From Actinoplanes sp. N902-109 (lineage in GTDB: Bacteria > Actinomycetota > Actinomycetes > Mycobacteriales > Micromonosporaceae), in assembly GCF_000389965.1 (NCBI RefSeq), contig NC_021191.1, positions 7,069,501-7,133,500 of the forward strand: a DNA stretch of 64,000 bases. Direction: 5' to 3'. The stretch's first letter is position 1. Each line of letters begins with the position of its first letter. The notes beneath the pieces are model-generated. The model had not been told where the DNA came from, made no database searches, and saw only the letters and a program-made list of their open reading frames with translations. A program made the translations under genes and the position numbers. Shown here piece by piece: positions 38,533 through 47,041 of the stretch.

Positions 38533-39030
38533 TTACGCCAGGGTCAGGCCGAGGATCCAGACGACCGCCACGCCCAGGGCCGCGGTGAACTCGACGAGCA
38601 GGGAGAGGCCCACCGCGCTCAGCGCCTGCTTCGTCGACGGCCAGGCCCGGCCCGGCCCCAGCCGGAGCCGTTCGGCGAGGAAGACGCCGAGGATGAAGCC
38701 GAGCACCAGGCCCACCACCGGCACCACGAAGAAGCCGATCACCCCGAGGACGCCCCCGGCGAGCAGCGACGACGTGGGAACGCCGGTGCTCTTGAGGCGT
38801 TTGCCGGGCCAGAGATACTTGATCAGCGTGCCGGCCAGGGCGATCAGCGTGGCCACCGCCAGCACCGCCCAGCGGCCGGCGCCGGCGTCGCCGAGCAGGG
38901 CCCACAGCAGCACCGCCGCCCAGCACAGCAGCAGGCCGGGCAGGACGGGGATGAGCACGCCCAGCACGCCGGCCACCATCGCGACGCCCGCGATCAGGCT
39001 GACGGTCGTGCCGCCGTCGGTGAGGTCCAT
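38533..39030 (-). CDS. DUF456-family membrane protein
   Basis: A 165-residue protein with four or five membrane helices. The start MDLTDGGTTVSLIAGVAMVA leads to the family core GVLGVLIPVLPGLLLCWAAVLLW. The helix GVLGVIGFFVVPVVGLVLGF and the short loop AERLRLGPGRAWPSTKQAL are also typical of DUF456. The function of this family is unknown. The gene converges on the D,D-carboxypeptidase gene with only three bases between stops. Confidence 0.85.
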   Translation of the reverse strand: MDLTDGGTTVSLIAGVAMVAGVLGVLIPVLPGLLLCWAAVLLWALLGDAGAGRWAVLAVATLIALAGTLIKYLWPGKRLKSTGVPTSSLLAGGVLGVIGFFVVPVVGLVLGFILGVFLAERLRLGPGRAWPSTKQALSAVGLSLLVEFTAALGVAVVWILGLTLA

Positions 39031-39145
39031 GCCTCAACCGTGCCGCAGGGCCGCAACAAGTTCTCAAGCGGGGGCAGCCGCGACCGATGGACACTCAGCG
39101 CCGCCTCCCCTGTCCGCGGCGCCCGATCGTTCACGGAGGTTGCGT

Positions 39146-39775
39146 ATGACCCCCCGCAGCGTTCTTGCGGTCGGCGCGTACCCGGGAGACCTCGAGTCCG
39201 GCTGTGCGGGCACGCTGGCCGCGCACCGGGCCGCCGGCGACTTCGTGACGATGCTCGTGCTCGCGTGCGAGGGGCCCGACCACCCGTCCACCAAGAAGGC
39301 CGAAGCGGCCGCGAAAGCCCTGGACTGCCTCCTGCTGTGGGGGCCGGAGGCGGCCGAGCGCCGGCATGCCACGGACCGGCGACGGCGGGACCGCGGTGCC
39401 AACGACCGGCGTACGACGCCGGGGCGCCCGCCCGCCACCGCGGCCATCGAGAACGTGCTGACCGGGGTCGACGCGGACGTCATCTACGTGCACGCGCCGG
39501 ACGACGCGAACGCCGAGCGCCGGGCGGCGGCGCAGGCCACCGTCGTCGCCGCGCGGCACAGCAGCCGGGTGCTGCACTACGCCGGGGAGTCCACGCTGCG
39601 GTTCGACCCCGCGCTGTACGTGGACGTGTCCCCGTACCTGACGGAGAAGCTGGAGGTCTCGGCGGACCCGGAGCTGGCGACGGCGACCGCGCGGCACTTC
39701 GGGGCGCAGGCCCGGGTCCGCTATGCGGAGGCGTTCGCCCCCGACCGCTTCGTCTGGGATCTGATCCGCAAATGA
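39146..39775 (+). CDS. PIG-L (LmbE-like) fold protein lacking the catalytic and metal motifs
   Basis: A 209-residue protein with the fold pattern of the PIG-L/LmbE N-deacetylases (MshB, Mca). The normal motif G-A-H-P-D-D-x-E-x-G is replaced by GAYPGDLESG at 10-19: the zinc-binding His is Tyr12 and the catalytic first Asp is Gly14. The downstream H-x-D-H motif is APDDANAERR, so the third zinc ligand is also gone. An Arg-rich insert (RRHATDRRRRDRGANDRR) lies at about 72-89. GGAGG precedes the ATG and no stop interrupts the gene. This is either an inactive member with a structural or binding role, or a decaying gene. Confidence 0.8.
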   Translation: MTPRSVLAVGAYPGDLESGCAGTLAAHRAAGDFVTMLVLACEGPDHPSTKKAEAAAKALDCLLLWGPEAAERRHATDRRRRDRGANDRRTTPGRPPATAAIENVLTGVDADVIYVHAPDDANAERRAAAQATVVAARHSSRVLHYAGESTLRFDPALYVDVSPYLTEKLEVSADPELATATARHFGAQARVRYAEAFAPDRFVWDLIRK

Positions 39776-39894
39776 GGACGCGGCCGGGACGGCAGGAAGC
39801 GCAACCGGCACGCAACTGAGTGCGACCGGAACGTGTACCCGTAGTCACCCAAAGTTTCTCCCTGTCAGCGCCAACGCTTCCGGGGGGAAACGAC

Positions 39895-40803
39895 ATGACC
39901 AGCACCACGACGACCGCTGCCGACATGACTGCCGACACCGCGACCGCCGTGCCGGCCCTGTCCGTCGCCGAGCAGGAAGAGCTGATCCGCTCGCACATGC
40001 CGCTCGTCGGCCACCTGGTGCGCGACATGCTCACCCGCATCCCGAACCACATCCACCGCGACGACCTGACCAGCGCCGGCCTGCACGCCCTGGTCACCGC
40101 GGCGCGGGGCTGGGACCCGAACCGCGGCATCCCGTTCCACCGCTTCGCGACCACCCGCATCCGCGGCGCCATCCTCGACGAGCTGCGCTCGCTGGACTGG
40201 GCGACCCGGTCGGTGCGCAGCAAGGCGCGGGCCACCGACGCGACCCGGCAGAGCCTGATGACCACGCTGGGCCGCACGCCCACCAACGAGGAGCTGGCCC
40301 AGGCACTCGGCACCACCACGACCGACCTGAACCAGACCGACAACGACGTGCAGCGCGCCACCGTGCTGTCGCTGCAGGGCTTCACCACCAGCAGCTCCGA
40401 CGACCTGGTCACCGAGGCCGCGCCGGGCCCGGAGGACATGCTGCTGCGCCGCGAGCAGATCGGTTACCTGCACCACGCGATCGGCTCGCTGCCCGAGCGG
40501 CTGCAGTACGTGATCACCGAGTACTTCCTCAAGGAGCGCCCGATGGCGGACATCGCCGCCGACCTGGGCGTCACCGAGTCGCGGGTCTCCCAGCTGCGGG
40601 GCGAGGCGCTGTCGCTGCTCAAGGACGGGCTCAACACCCACCTGGACCCGCACCTGGCCCCGGTGCCGGAGAACCCGGACGGCATCACCGCCCGCCGCCG
40701 GGCCACCTACTACGCCTCGATCGCCGGTAACACCAACCTGCACTCGCGGCTGGCGCTCACCAACGCCTACGGGCACACCACGCTCACCCAGAGCGTCGCC
40801 TGA
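39895..40803 (+). CDS. FliA/WhiG-type sigma factor (copy 1)
   Basis: A 302-residue group 3 sigma-70 protein. Region 2 is HMPLVGHLVRDMLTRIPNHI, then RDDLTSAGLHALVTAARGWD with IPFHRFATTRIRGAILDEL. Region 3 is TPTNEELAQALGTTTTD, and region 4 has the helix-turn-helix RPMADIAADLGVTESRVSQL. It ends in a long tail unlike typical FliA. In Actinoplanes the FliA-type factors drive flagellar and zoospore genes, so that is the best guess at the regulon. The paralogue at 43327-44169 shares most of these segments. The ATG follows GGGGGGAAA. Confidence 0.92.
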   Translation: MTSTTTTAADMTADTATAVPALSVAEQEELIRSHMPLVGHLVRDMLTRIPNHIHRDDLTSAGLHALVTAARGWDPNRGIPFHRFATTRIRGAILDELRSLDWATRSVRSKARATDATRQSLMTTLGRTPTNEELAQALGTTTTDLNQTDNDVQRATVLSLQGFTTSSSDDLVTEAAPGPEDMLLRREQIGYLHHAIGSLPERLQYVITEYFLKERPMADIAADLGVTESRVSQLRGEALSLLKDGLNTHLDPHLAPVPENPDGITARRRATYYASIAGNTNLHSRLALTNAYGHTTLTQSVA

Positions 40804-40809
40804 CCGGTC

Positions 40810-40835
40810 GGGGCCGGTGCCGGTGCACCGGCCCC
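40810..40835. terminator. Perfect hairpin between the convergent sigma and helR genes
   Basis: GGGGCCGGTG (40810-40819) pairs exactly with CACCGGCCCC (40826-40835) around a six-base loop. It lies seven bases past the sigma stop and ten bases before the end of helR, so it probably terminates both. Confidence 0.65.
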
Positions 40836-40845
40836 ACCACCCTGC

Positions 40846-43146
40846 CTACGCCAGCGAGTTCAGCTCCTTCGGCAGCTCCTCGGTGTGCAGCACGCCGAGC
40901 CGCCGCGTCGCCCTGGTGACCGCCACGTACAGGTCGCTCAGGCCGCGCGGGCTCTCGGCGACGATGTCGTGCGGCTGCACCACCAGCACGCTGTCGAACT
41001 CCAGACCCTTGGCCTGCCGCACCGTCATCAGCACGATGTGGTTGAGCAGGTCGGGCTGCTCACCCACGGCCGCCTCCGGGAGCGCCGCGGTCAGGGCGTC
41101 GCCCAGCGGCTGTTCCAGCGCGTCGGGCACGAGGACGCCGACCCGGCCGTCGGCGACAACGGCGGCTTCCTCGCGTACGGTGCCGATCAGCTCCGCCGCC
41201 AGGGTCTCGGGCCGCACCCGCCGGGCCCACGGCGTATCGCCGGCCTCGCGCACCGAGCGCGGTGGCTGCAGCGACGGGTCGACCGAGGCCAGCACGTCCG
41301 CAGCCACCGCCATGATCTCCGCCGGGGTGCGGTAGTTGACGGTCAGCTCGGCCAGCCGCCACCGTTGCCCGACGTAGGGCTCGAATACCTGGTCCCAGGT
41401 CGTCGTGCCGGCCAGGTCACCGGTCTGCGCGACGTCGCCGACCACCGTCATCGAGCGGCTCGGGTTGCGGCGCATCAGCAGCCGCCACGCCATCGGCGAC
41501 AGCTCCTGCGCCTCGTCGACGATCACATGACCGAAGACCCAGGTACGGTCGGCAGCGGCACGCTCGGCAGCGGTCCGGGTGTCGAGCACCTCGTGCCGTT
41601 CGACGAACCGGGTCGCGTCGACCACGTCGATCGCGGAGAGGATCTCCTCCTCCTGGTCCTCGAAGTCGAGCGAGCGGGAGCCCTCGACGATCTCCAGCAC
41701 ACCCTCGGCGTACTCGATGGCCTGCCGTCGTTCCTGGGCCGCGGCGCGGGCCCGCAGCGTGTCGTCCACGCCGAGCAGCTCGGCCAGCTCGTCCAGCAGC
41801 GGCACGTCGGCCGCGGTCCAGCGGCTGTCCCGGGGGCGCAGCAGCAGCTCCCGCTCGGCGGTGCTGAGCTCGACGGCCGCCGACTGCAGCCGGTCCGCGT
41901 CGCTGAGCAGGTCGCGCAGCACCCGGCGCGGGGTGAGCACCGGCCACAGGTCGAACAGGGCCTGCTGCACGTCGAGGTCCTCGCGCAGCTCGCGGCGGGT
42001 CTCGGCGAGGTCGGCCTCCTCCAGCAGGTTGTCCCCGCCCAGCGGGTCGGCGCCGATGCGCTCGGCGATCTGCAGCGACAGCGCGTGGATGGCCTCGGTG
42101 ACGAAGATCGACCGGGCCACGTTGTGCGGCCGGCCGGAGCGCCGGGCCGCCGCGCGGGCGTCCTCGCAGACCGCGCGTTCGATGCGCAACGGATAGCCGT
42201 CGTGGTCGACCTCGATGTAGTCGTCCGGCACGGTCTGCCGGTCGGCCACCGCCTTGGCCAGCACGTCCAGCATGCCCAGCCGGCCCTTGAGCGCGGCGGC
42301 CTCGGGGGCCTCGGTGGCGCGGGCGGTCACGCCGGGGAACATGTCGCCGAGCGTGGCCAGCAGCACCCCGGTCTCCGCCAGCGACGGCAGCACCTGCGAG
42401 ATGTAGCGCAGGAACGTCGCGTTCGGACCGAGGATCAGCACACCCTGCCGGGTCAGCTGCTGCCGGTACGTGTAGAGCAGGTACGCGGCCCGGTGCAGCG
42501 CGACGGCCGTCTTGCCGGTGCCGGGGCCGCCCTGCACCACCAGCACCCCCGCCAGCCCGGACCGGATCACCTCGTCCTGCTCGGCCTGGATGGTCTCGAC
42601 GATGTCGCGCATGCGCCCGGTGCGCCCGGCGGTCAGCGCGGACAGCAGCGCCGCCTCGCCGGTCACGTCCTCCCGGCCGCTGGTGCCCCCGGCGTCGAGG
42701 TCGAGCACCTCGTCGTCGACGCCGACCAGCTTGCGGCCGCGGGTGCGCAGGTGCCGCCGCCGGGTGACGCCCTCCGGCGACACGGCGGTGGCGAGGTAGA
42801 ACGGGCGGGCCGCCGGGGCCCGCCAGTCGACGAGCAGCGGATCTTCCTCACGGTCCTCGGCGAACAGTCCGATGCGGCCGATGTAGCGCGGGTTGTCCGC
42901 GGTGAAATCGAGCCGGCCGAAGCACAGTCCGTTCTCGACCGAGTTCATCTGGGCCACCTGTTCGGCCCAGTGGCTGCGCACAGCTTCCCGCTGCGAACGT
43001 CCTTGCGGGGTGCCACCGGATTCGAGCAGGGTGGCCCGCAACCGGTCGGCAGCCTGCTCCCGCAGCACGTCGAGGCGCTGGTACAGCGTGGTCAGGTAAG
43101 CCTGCTCGGACTCGATGGTTTCGGTGCCGTCGGCAGAGCTTGACAA
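40846..43146 (-). CDS. helR: HelD/HelR-family RNA polymerase-associated ATPase
   Basis: A 766-residue UvrD/Rep-like motor protein that frees stalled or drug-bound RNA polymerase; HelR in Streptomyces and mycobacteria protects against rifamycins. The N-terminus (ESEQAYLTTLYQRLDVLREQ) is the coiled coil that enters the secondary channel. Walker A is GGPGTGKTAVALHRA, Walker B is VIVDEAQELSP, with further helicase motifs VNYRTPAEI, QAKGLEFDSV and VAVTRA. I start at TTG 43146 (AGGGAG five bases upstream); ATGs at 43170 and 43188 lie in a palindrome without a ribosome site. No copy of the known rifamycin-associated element was found upstream. Confidence 0.9.
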   Translation of the reverse strand: MSSSADGTETIESEQAYLTTLYQRLDVLREQAADRLRATLLESGGTPQGRSQREAVRSHWAEQVAQMNSVENGLCFGRLDFTADNPRYIGRIGLFAEDREEDPLLVDWRAPAARPFYLATAVSPEGVTRRRHLRTRGRKLVGVDDEVLDLDAGGTSGREDVTGEAALLSALTAGRTGRMRDIVETIQAEQDEVIRSGLAGVLVVQGGPGTGKTAVALHRAAYLLYTYRQQLTRQGVLILGPNATFLRYISQVLPSLAETGVLLATLGDMFPGVTARATEAPEAAALKGRLGMLDVLAKAVADRQTVPDDYIEVDHDGYPLRIERAVCEDARAAARRSGRPHNVARSIFVTEAIHALSLQIAERIGADPLGGDNLLEEADLAETRRELREDLDVQQALFDLWPVLTPRRVLRDLLSDADRLQSAAVELSTAERELLLRPRDSRWTAADVPLLDELAELLGVDDTLRARAAAQERRQAIEYAEGVLEIVEGSRSLDFEDQEEEILSAIDVVDATRFVERHEVLDTRTAAERAAADRTWVFGHVIVDEAQELSPMAWRLLMRRNPSRSMTVVGDVAQTGDLAGTTTWDQVFEPYVGQRWRLAELTVNYRTPAEIMAVAADVLASVDPSLQPPRSVREAGDTPWARRVRPETLAAELIGTVREEAAVVADGRVGVLVPDALEQPLGDALTAALPEAAVGEQPDLLNHIVLMTVRQAKGLEFDSVLVVQPHDIVAESPRGLSDLYVAVTRATRRLGVLHTEELPKELNSLA

Positions 43147-43179
43147 AACTGCTCCCTGTTGTGGTAACATCGCCGGGTC

Positions 43180-43224
43180 AGCGACCATTTGTGGTCGCTT
43201 TTTTCGTTTCTGAACAAACGAAAA
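43180..43224. promoter_or_regulatory. Twin palindromes in front of helR; the first reads as a terminator on the plus strand
   Basis: AGCGACCA-TTTG-TGGTCGCT (43180-43199) is a perfect 8-bp hairpin followed by TTTTTT (43199-43204). TTTTCGTTT-CTGAAC-AAACGAAAA (43201-43224) is a perfect 9-bp inverted repeat directly next to it. They lie 34-78 bases before the helR start. On the minus strand they fall in the 5' leader; on the plus strand the first is a canonical intrinsic terminator, rare in actinobacteria. Confidence 0.6.
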
Positions 43225-43326
43225 GAATAGCCCACGGCTGTTACCGGCGGTATGCCCGCGCCCCGGCGCCCCCGACGCTCGCTGTCGCGAATCCGTCATC
43301 GATCCCGCGCGGGCGGGCCGCGGACC

Positions 43327-44169
43327 TCAGGCGGCCACCGGCAGGCCGTCCACACCGGTCACGGCCAGCCGGTCACGCAGGGTCCCGTGGGCGCCGATCT
43401 GGTCGTAGTACGCCGCCCGGCGGCGCGCGACGCAGCCGTCCTTGAGCCCGGTCGCCAGGGTCGGCTCGAGGTGCGTGTTCAGCCCATCCTTGAGCAGCGA
43501 CAACGCCTCGGCACGCAGCTGCGACACCCGCGACTCGGTGACGCCCAGCTCGGCCGCGATCATCGCCATCGGCCGCTCCTCGAAGAAGTAGCCGGTGATC
43601 ACCGCGCGCAGCCGGTCCGGTAGCACGTCCACCGCGTGCCGCAGGTAGCCCAGCCGCTCCCGGCGGATCAGCATCTCCTCGGGGCCCGCGCTGGGCTCGG
43701 TCACCATGTCGTCAGCGCCGGCCGTGGCAAAGCCCTGCAGGCTGAACACCACCGCACGCTGCACGTCGTCATCGGCCGCCTCGATGTCCTCCACCGAGCA
43801 GCCGAGCCGCTCGGCAACCTCGGCGACGGTGGGCGTGCGGCCCAGCTCGGCGGTGAGTTCCTGACGGGCGGAGTCGGTCCTGCGGGCCCGCTGGCGCACC
43901 GAGCGGCTGGCCCAGTCCAGCCCGCGCAGCTCGTCGAGGAGGGCACCGCGCACCCGGGCGGCGGCGAACCGGGCGAACGGCACGCCGCGCGAGTCGTCGA
44001 ACCCGCGGGCCGCCGCGACCAGCGCCGCGTAGCCGGCCGACAGCAGGTCGTCCCGGTTCACATGGGCGGGCACCCGGGCGAGCATCTCGCGCACCAGGTG
44101 ACCGACGAGCGGCATGTGCGCCCGGACGACGTCCTCGCGACGGCGATCGGCTTCGACAACACCACTCAT
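43327..44169 (-). CDS. FliA/WhiG-type sigma factor (copy 2)
   Basis: A 280-residue sigma-70 family protein, close in sequence to the one at 39895-40803. Shared segments include AHMPLVGHLVREMLARVPAH, VPFARFAAARVRGALLDELR, SVRQRARRTD, VVFSLQGFATAGADDMVTE and AAELGVTESRVSQL. The start MSGVVEADRRREDVV is at 44169, with GAGGAGAAC upstream. The two copies point in opposite directions and bracket helR, which suggests an inverted duplication or recruitment of HelR to their control. As FliA-type factors, motility or developmental genes are likely targets. Confidence 0.92.
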   Translation of the reverse strand: MSGVVEADRRREDVVRAHMPLVGHLVREMLARVPAHVNRDDLLSAGYAALVAAARGFDDSRGVPFARFAAARVRGALLDELRGLDWASRSVRQRARRTDSARQELTAELGRTPTVAEVAERLGCSVEDIEAADDDVQRAVVFSLQGFATAGADDMVTEPSAGPEEMLIRRERLGYLRHAVDVLPDRLRAVITGYFFEERPMAMIAAELGVTESRVSQLRAEALSLLKDGLNTHLEPTLATGLKDGCVARRRAAYYDQIGAHGTLRDRLAVTGVDGLPVAA

Positions 44170-44428
44170 GGACGTTCTCCTCAGGTACCAGCCGGTTCGG
44201 GGGGAAATGCACCGGCGCTGAGGAGTACGGTGCGGCCCGCTGAGTGCAGCCCGGGTCACATTCAGGTGCAGCCGGGTTGCGGAGAGTGGGCGCGTACACT
44301 TGATCTCGCCTTCGGGTCGGCCTCCACGAGCAGCGACTCACGCGCGGCGCTTTCTCAAGCGCAGAGATCCACGCGCGGCCCGCGCCGGGAAGGACCCTGA
44401 CCCATGAGACGTATGGAGTTCCCACCTG

Positions 44429-46117
44429 ATGACCACGTTCACCGACCTCGGCGTGCCCGCCGAGCTCGCAGCGGTCCTGACCGGCCTCGGCATCACGAGC
44501 CCGTTCCCGATCCAGACCGCCACCCTGCCCGACTCGCTGGCCGGCCGGGACGTGCTCGGCCGCGGCCGGACCGGATCCGGCAAGACCTACGCGTTCGCCC
44601 TGCCGGTCGTCACCCGGCTCGCCGCCTCCGGCACCCCGCGCAAGCCCGGCCGGCCGCGCGCCCTGATCCTCGCGCCCACCCGTGAGCTGGCCACCCAGAT
44701 CGAAGCCACGATCGCGCCGCTGGCCGAGGCGGTGGGCCTGCGCACCCTGACCGTCTTCGGCGGCGTCGGCGCCAACCCGCAGATCCGCGGCCTGCGCAAC
44801 GGCGTCGACATCCTGGTCGCCTGCCCCGGCCGGCTCGACGACCACCTGCGCAACGGCCACGCCAGCCTCGACTCGATCGAGATCACCGTGCTCGACGAGG
44901 CCGACCACATGGCCGACCTCGGCTTCCTGCCGGTGGTCCGGCGGCTGATGGACGCCACCCCCCGCGACGGCCAGCGGATGCTGTTCTCGGCCACCCTCGA
45001 CGGCGGCGTCGACGTGCTGGTCAAGCGGTTCATGCGCAACCCCGTCACGCACCACGTGGACGCCGCGGCCGAGGCCCCGGTGCAGATGGCCCACCACGTC
45101 CTGCACGTACGCCACGACGACCGCTTCCCGGTCCTGGTCGACCTGGTCGCGGCCCCCGGCCGGACGGTCGTGTTCACCCGCACCAAGCGCCGCGCCAAGA
45201 CCCTGACCCGCCAGCTCATCCAGGCCGGCGTCCCGGCGGTCGAGCTGCACGGCAACCTCGCCCAGAACGCCCGCAACCGCAACCTCTCCGCGTTCTCCGA
45301 CGGCAGCGCCCAGACCCTGGTCGCCACCGACATCGCGGCCCGGGGCATCCACGTCGACGACGTCTCGCTGGTCATCCACGCCGACCCGCCGGTCGAGCAC
45401 AAGGCCTACCTGCACCGCTCGGGCCGCACCGCCCGGGCCGGCGCCCAGGGCACGGTCATCACCCTGATGACCGACGACCAGCAGACCGACGTCCGCGACC
45501 TGACCCGCAAGGCCGGCATCAAGCCGACCACCACCCGCACCCGCCCCGGCGACGCCCTGCTGACCGAGCTGGCCCCGGGCGAACGCTCCTTCACCGCCCC
45601 GGCCGACTTCGCCTCGGCCATGGCGCTGACCGCCACCTCCCGCCCCGGCAGCGCCGACCCCGACGCCGCCGACGGCAGTGATGGCGGCGGGCGGGCGCGG
45701 CGCGGGCGGCGGCGCGGCGGCAGCGGTCGCCCGGTGGCCACCGACGGTTCCCCGGCTGCGGGCGGGCGCTCGGCCCCGGCGGGTTCGCAACGCCGTCGCT
45801 CCGCGGCGGCTGACTCCCGCTCCGGCGCCGGCTCTCCGGCTCAGGGCGGGCGGGCCGCCGGCTCGTCGGCTTCGTCGTCGCGCGGCGGGCGGGCGGCCGG
45901 GTCGTCGGCTGCGTCGGGGCAGGGCGGGTCCGCCCAGGGTGGACGGGCCCAAGGTGGCCGGTCCTCTTCCCACGGTGGGGCCCAGCCGGCCCAGGGCGCG
46001 CAGAACCGCAACCGGCGCAGCGGCGGCACCGGCTCAACCCCGGTGCACACCAGCCAGACCGGTGGAGCAGCAGCCTTCTCCGCCGGCAGCCGGGTCGGCA
46101 CCCGGCGTGGCCGCTGA
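44429..46117 (+). CDS. DEAD-box ATP-dependent RNA helicase with Ser/Gly/Arg-rich tail
   Basis: A 562-residue RNA helicase. The Q motif is SPFPIQ, motif I GRTGSGKT, Ia PTRELATQ, II LDEADHM, III FSATL, IV VFTRTKRRA, V ATDIAARGIHVDDV and VI HRSGRTARAG. The core ends near 400. The last 140 residues are low-complexity repeats of GGR, RGGRAAGSSA and SGQGG, a disordered RNA-binding tail common in actinobacterial cold-shock DEAD proteins. Motif II reads DEAD as expected. It probably remodels RNA or ribosomes during cold or stress. A strong terminator follows. Confidence 0.94.
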   Translation: MTTFTDLGVPAELAAVLTGLGITSPFPIQTATLPDSLAGRDVLGRGRTGSGKTYAFALPVVTRLAASGTPRKPGRPRALILAPTRELATQIEATIAPLAEAVGLRTLTVFGGVGANPQIRGLRNGVDILVACPGRLDDHLRNGHASLDSIEITVLDEADHMADLGFLPVVRRLMDATPRDGQRMLFSATLDGGVDVLVKRFMRNPVTHHVDAAAEAPVQMAHHVLHVRHDDRFPVLVDLVAAPGRTVVFTRTKRRAKTLTRQLIQAGVPAVELHGNLAQNARNRNLSAFSDGSAQTLVATDIAARGIHVDDVSLVIHADPPVEHKAYLHRSGRTARAGAQGTVITLMTDDQQTDVRDLTRKAGIKPTTTRTRPGDALLTELAPGERSFTAPADFASAMALTATSRPGSADPDAADGSDGGGRARRGRRRGGSGRPVATDGSPAAGGRSAPAGSQRRRSAAADSRSGAGSPAQGGRAAGSSASSSRGGRAAGSSAASGQGGSAQGGRAQGGRSSSHGGAQPAQGAQNRNRRSGGTGSTPVHTSQTGGAAAFSAGSRVGTRRGR

Positions 46118-46136
46118 CGTTCCCCCCCAGCACCTG

Positions 46137-46165
46137 GTCAGCCCCGGCACCTCGCCGGGGCTGAC
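46137..46165 (+). terminator. Strong terminator of the DEAD-box gene
   Basis: GTCAGCCCCGGC (46137-46148) pairs perfectly with GCCGGGGCTGAC (46154-46165) around ACCTC. It starts 19 bases past the helicase stop codon and 32 bases before the end of the convergent gene. Confidence 0.75.
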
Positions 46166-46196
46166 TGCTGTGCGGTGACGTCCGGCGGCGCCGCGG

Positions 46197-46838
46197 TCAG
46201 GGGATCCGGACCGCGATCTCGCCGCCCAGGCGGTAGCCGTCGCTGAGGCGCAGGTCGTCACCGCTCCAGAAGCTGCCCGGGTCGTACCAGCTGGCCTTGC
46301 GACCGCGGGGCAGCAAACCCATGCTCTCGTACGTCACAGCCACCACCTCGGCGCAGTAAGCCGTCTCCAGGTCAGTGCCCGGTTCGCTGTGCTGCCACGG
46401 GAGCCGCACCTGCGGCACGCGGCCGCGCAGCCAACGCCAGGCCAGCTGGCTGCTGGACGGGAACGGGGTGCCGTCGAGGCGGGCCACCGTTTTCAGCGCC
46501 CTGTCCTCCATCTCCTTGGTCACCGGCTGTTCGAGCTGCCGCAGCCAGCCTCGTTGGCCGTACCGCCGGGCCCAGACCGTGACCGCGTCGCGCAGGTCGT
46601 GCAGCTGCACCCCGCGCTGGAAGGTGCCGGACCACATGTCGGGCAACGACCTGCCCAGCTCGGCGTGCCACATCAGGGGTGGCATGTCGTCCACCACGAT
46701 CGACATGCCGACATGGTTGACCGGGCTGTTGGTCATCGTCTGGATCGCCCGGTCCGGGCCTGAACGGCCGCGGAAGATCCAGATATCTCCCGTACGGGTC
46801 AGGTCGATCGCGTCTTCCAGGGTGATGTCGGCTACCAC
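46197..46838 (-). CDS. Permuted NlpC/P60-like (YiiX-type) cysteine hydrolase
   Basis: A 213-residue protein with the circularly permuted NlpC/P60 pattern. GDIWIFRGRSGPDR comes first, then SPVNHVGMSI, where the His is a catalytic candidate, then WHAELG, and near the C-terminus TAYCAEVVAVTYESMGL, where the Cys is the likely nucleophile. Proteins of this group cleave amide or ester bonds of lipids or peptides; the real substrate is unknown. There is no signal peptide. The GTG start at 46838 follows GAGGA at eight bases, inside the divergent gene's coding region. Confidence 0.82.
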   Translation of the reverse strand: MVADITLEDAIDLTRTGDIWIFRGRSGPDRAIQTMTNSPVNHVGMSIVVDDMPPLMWHAELGRSLPDMWSGTFQRGVQLHDLRDAVTVWARRYGQRGWLRQLEQPVTKEMEDRALKTVARLDGTPFPSSSQLAWRWLRGRVPQVRLPWQHSEPGTDLETAYCAEVVAVTYESMGLLPRGRKASWYDPGSFWSGDDLRLSDGYRLGGEIAVRIP

Positions 46839-46843
46839 TTGTC

Positions 46844-46849
46844 TATCCT
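46844..46849 (+). promoter_or_regulatory. Candidate minus-10 element for a leaderless transcript
   Basis: TATCCT lies six bases before the ATG at 46856. This is the spacing of leaderless actinobacterial promoters, where transcription begins at the start codon. The gene has no Shine-Dalgarno sequence and only 17 bases separate it from the divergent start. Confidence 0.5.
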
Positions 46850-46855
46850 CGGCTG

Positions 46856-47038
46856 ATGCGTTGGTGGAAAGTAGCGGGATTGGCGGGGCTGGCGGGCATC
46901 GCGGCCACGGGTGCGGTGCTGGCCCGGCAGGAGCGGCAGCGCCGGGCGTACACACCGGAGGAGATCCGCGAGCGGTTGCACGCGCGGGTCGCCGAAGCGG
47001 AGAGCACGCCGGAGTCGGTGACCGTCGACGACGAATAG
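46856..47038 (+). CDS. Tiny single-pass membrane protein
   Basis: A 60-residue protein, MRWWKVAGLAGLAGIAATGA..., with one N-terminal membrane helix and a charged helical tail (RAYTPEEIRERLHARVAEAE). Similar short proteins are common in Micromonosporaceae, from memory, with no known role. The coding sequence is plausible by codon bias and position, and the translation signal is weak or leaderless. It converges with the App1-like gene, four bases apart. Confidence 0.75.
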   Translation: MRWWKVAGLAGLAGIAATGAVLARQERQRRAYTPEEIRERLHARVAEAESTPESVTVDDE

Positions 47039-47041
47039 ATC

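Noticed and set aside
43146..43326. Rifamycin-associated element upstream of helR
   Set aside because: I looked for the known inverted GCTTGC-type motif and did not find it; only the two other palindromes are present.
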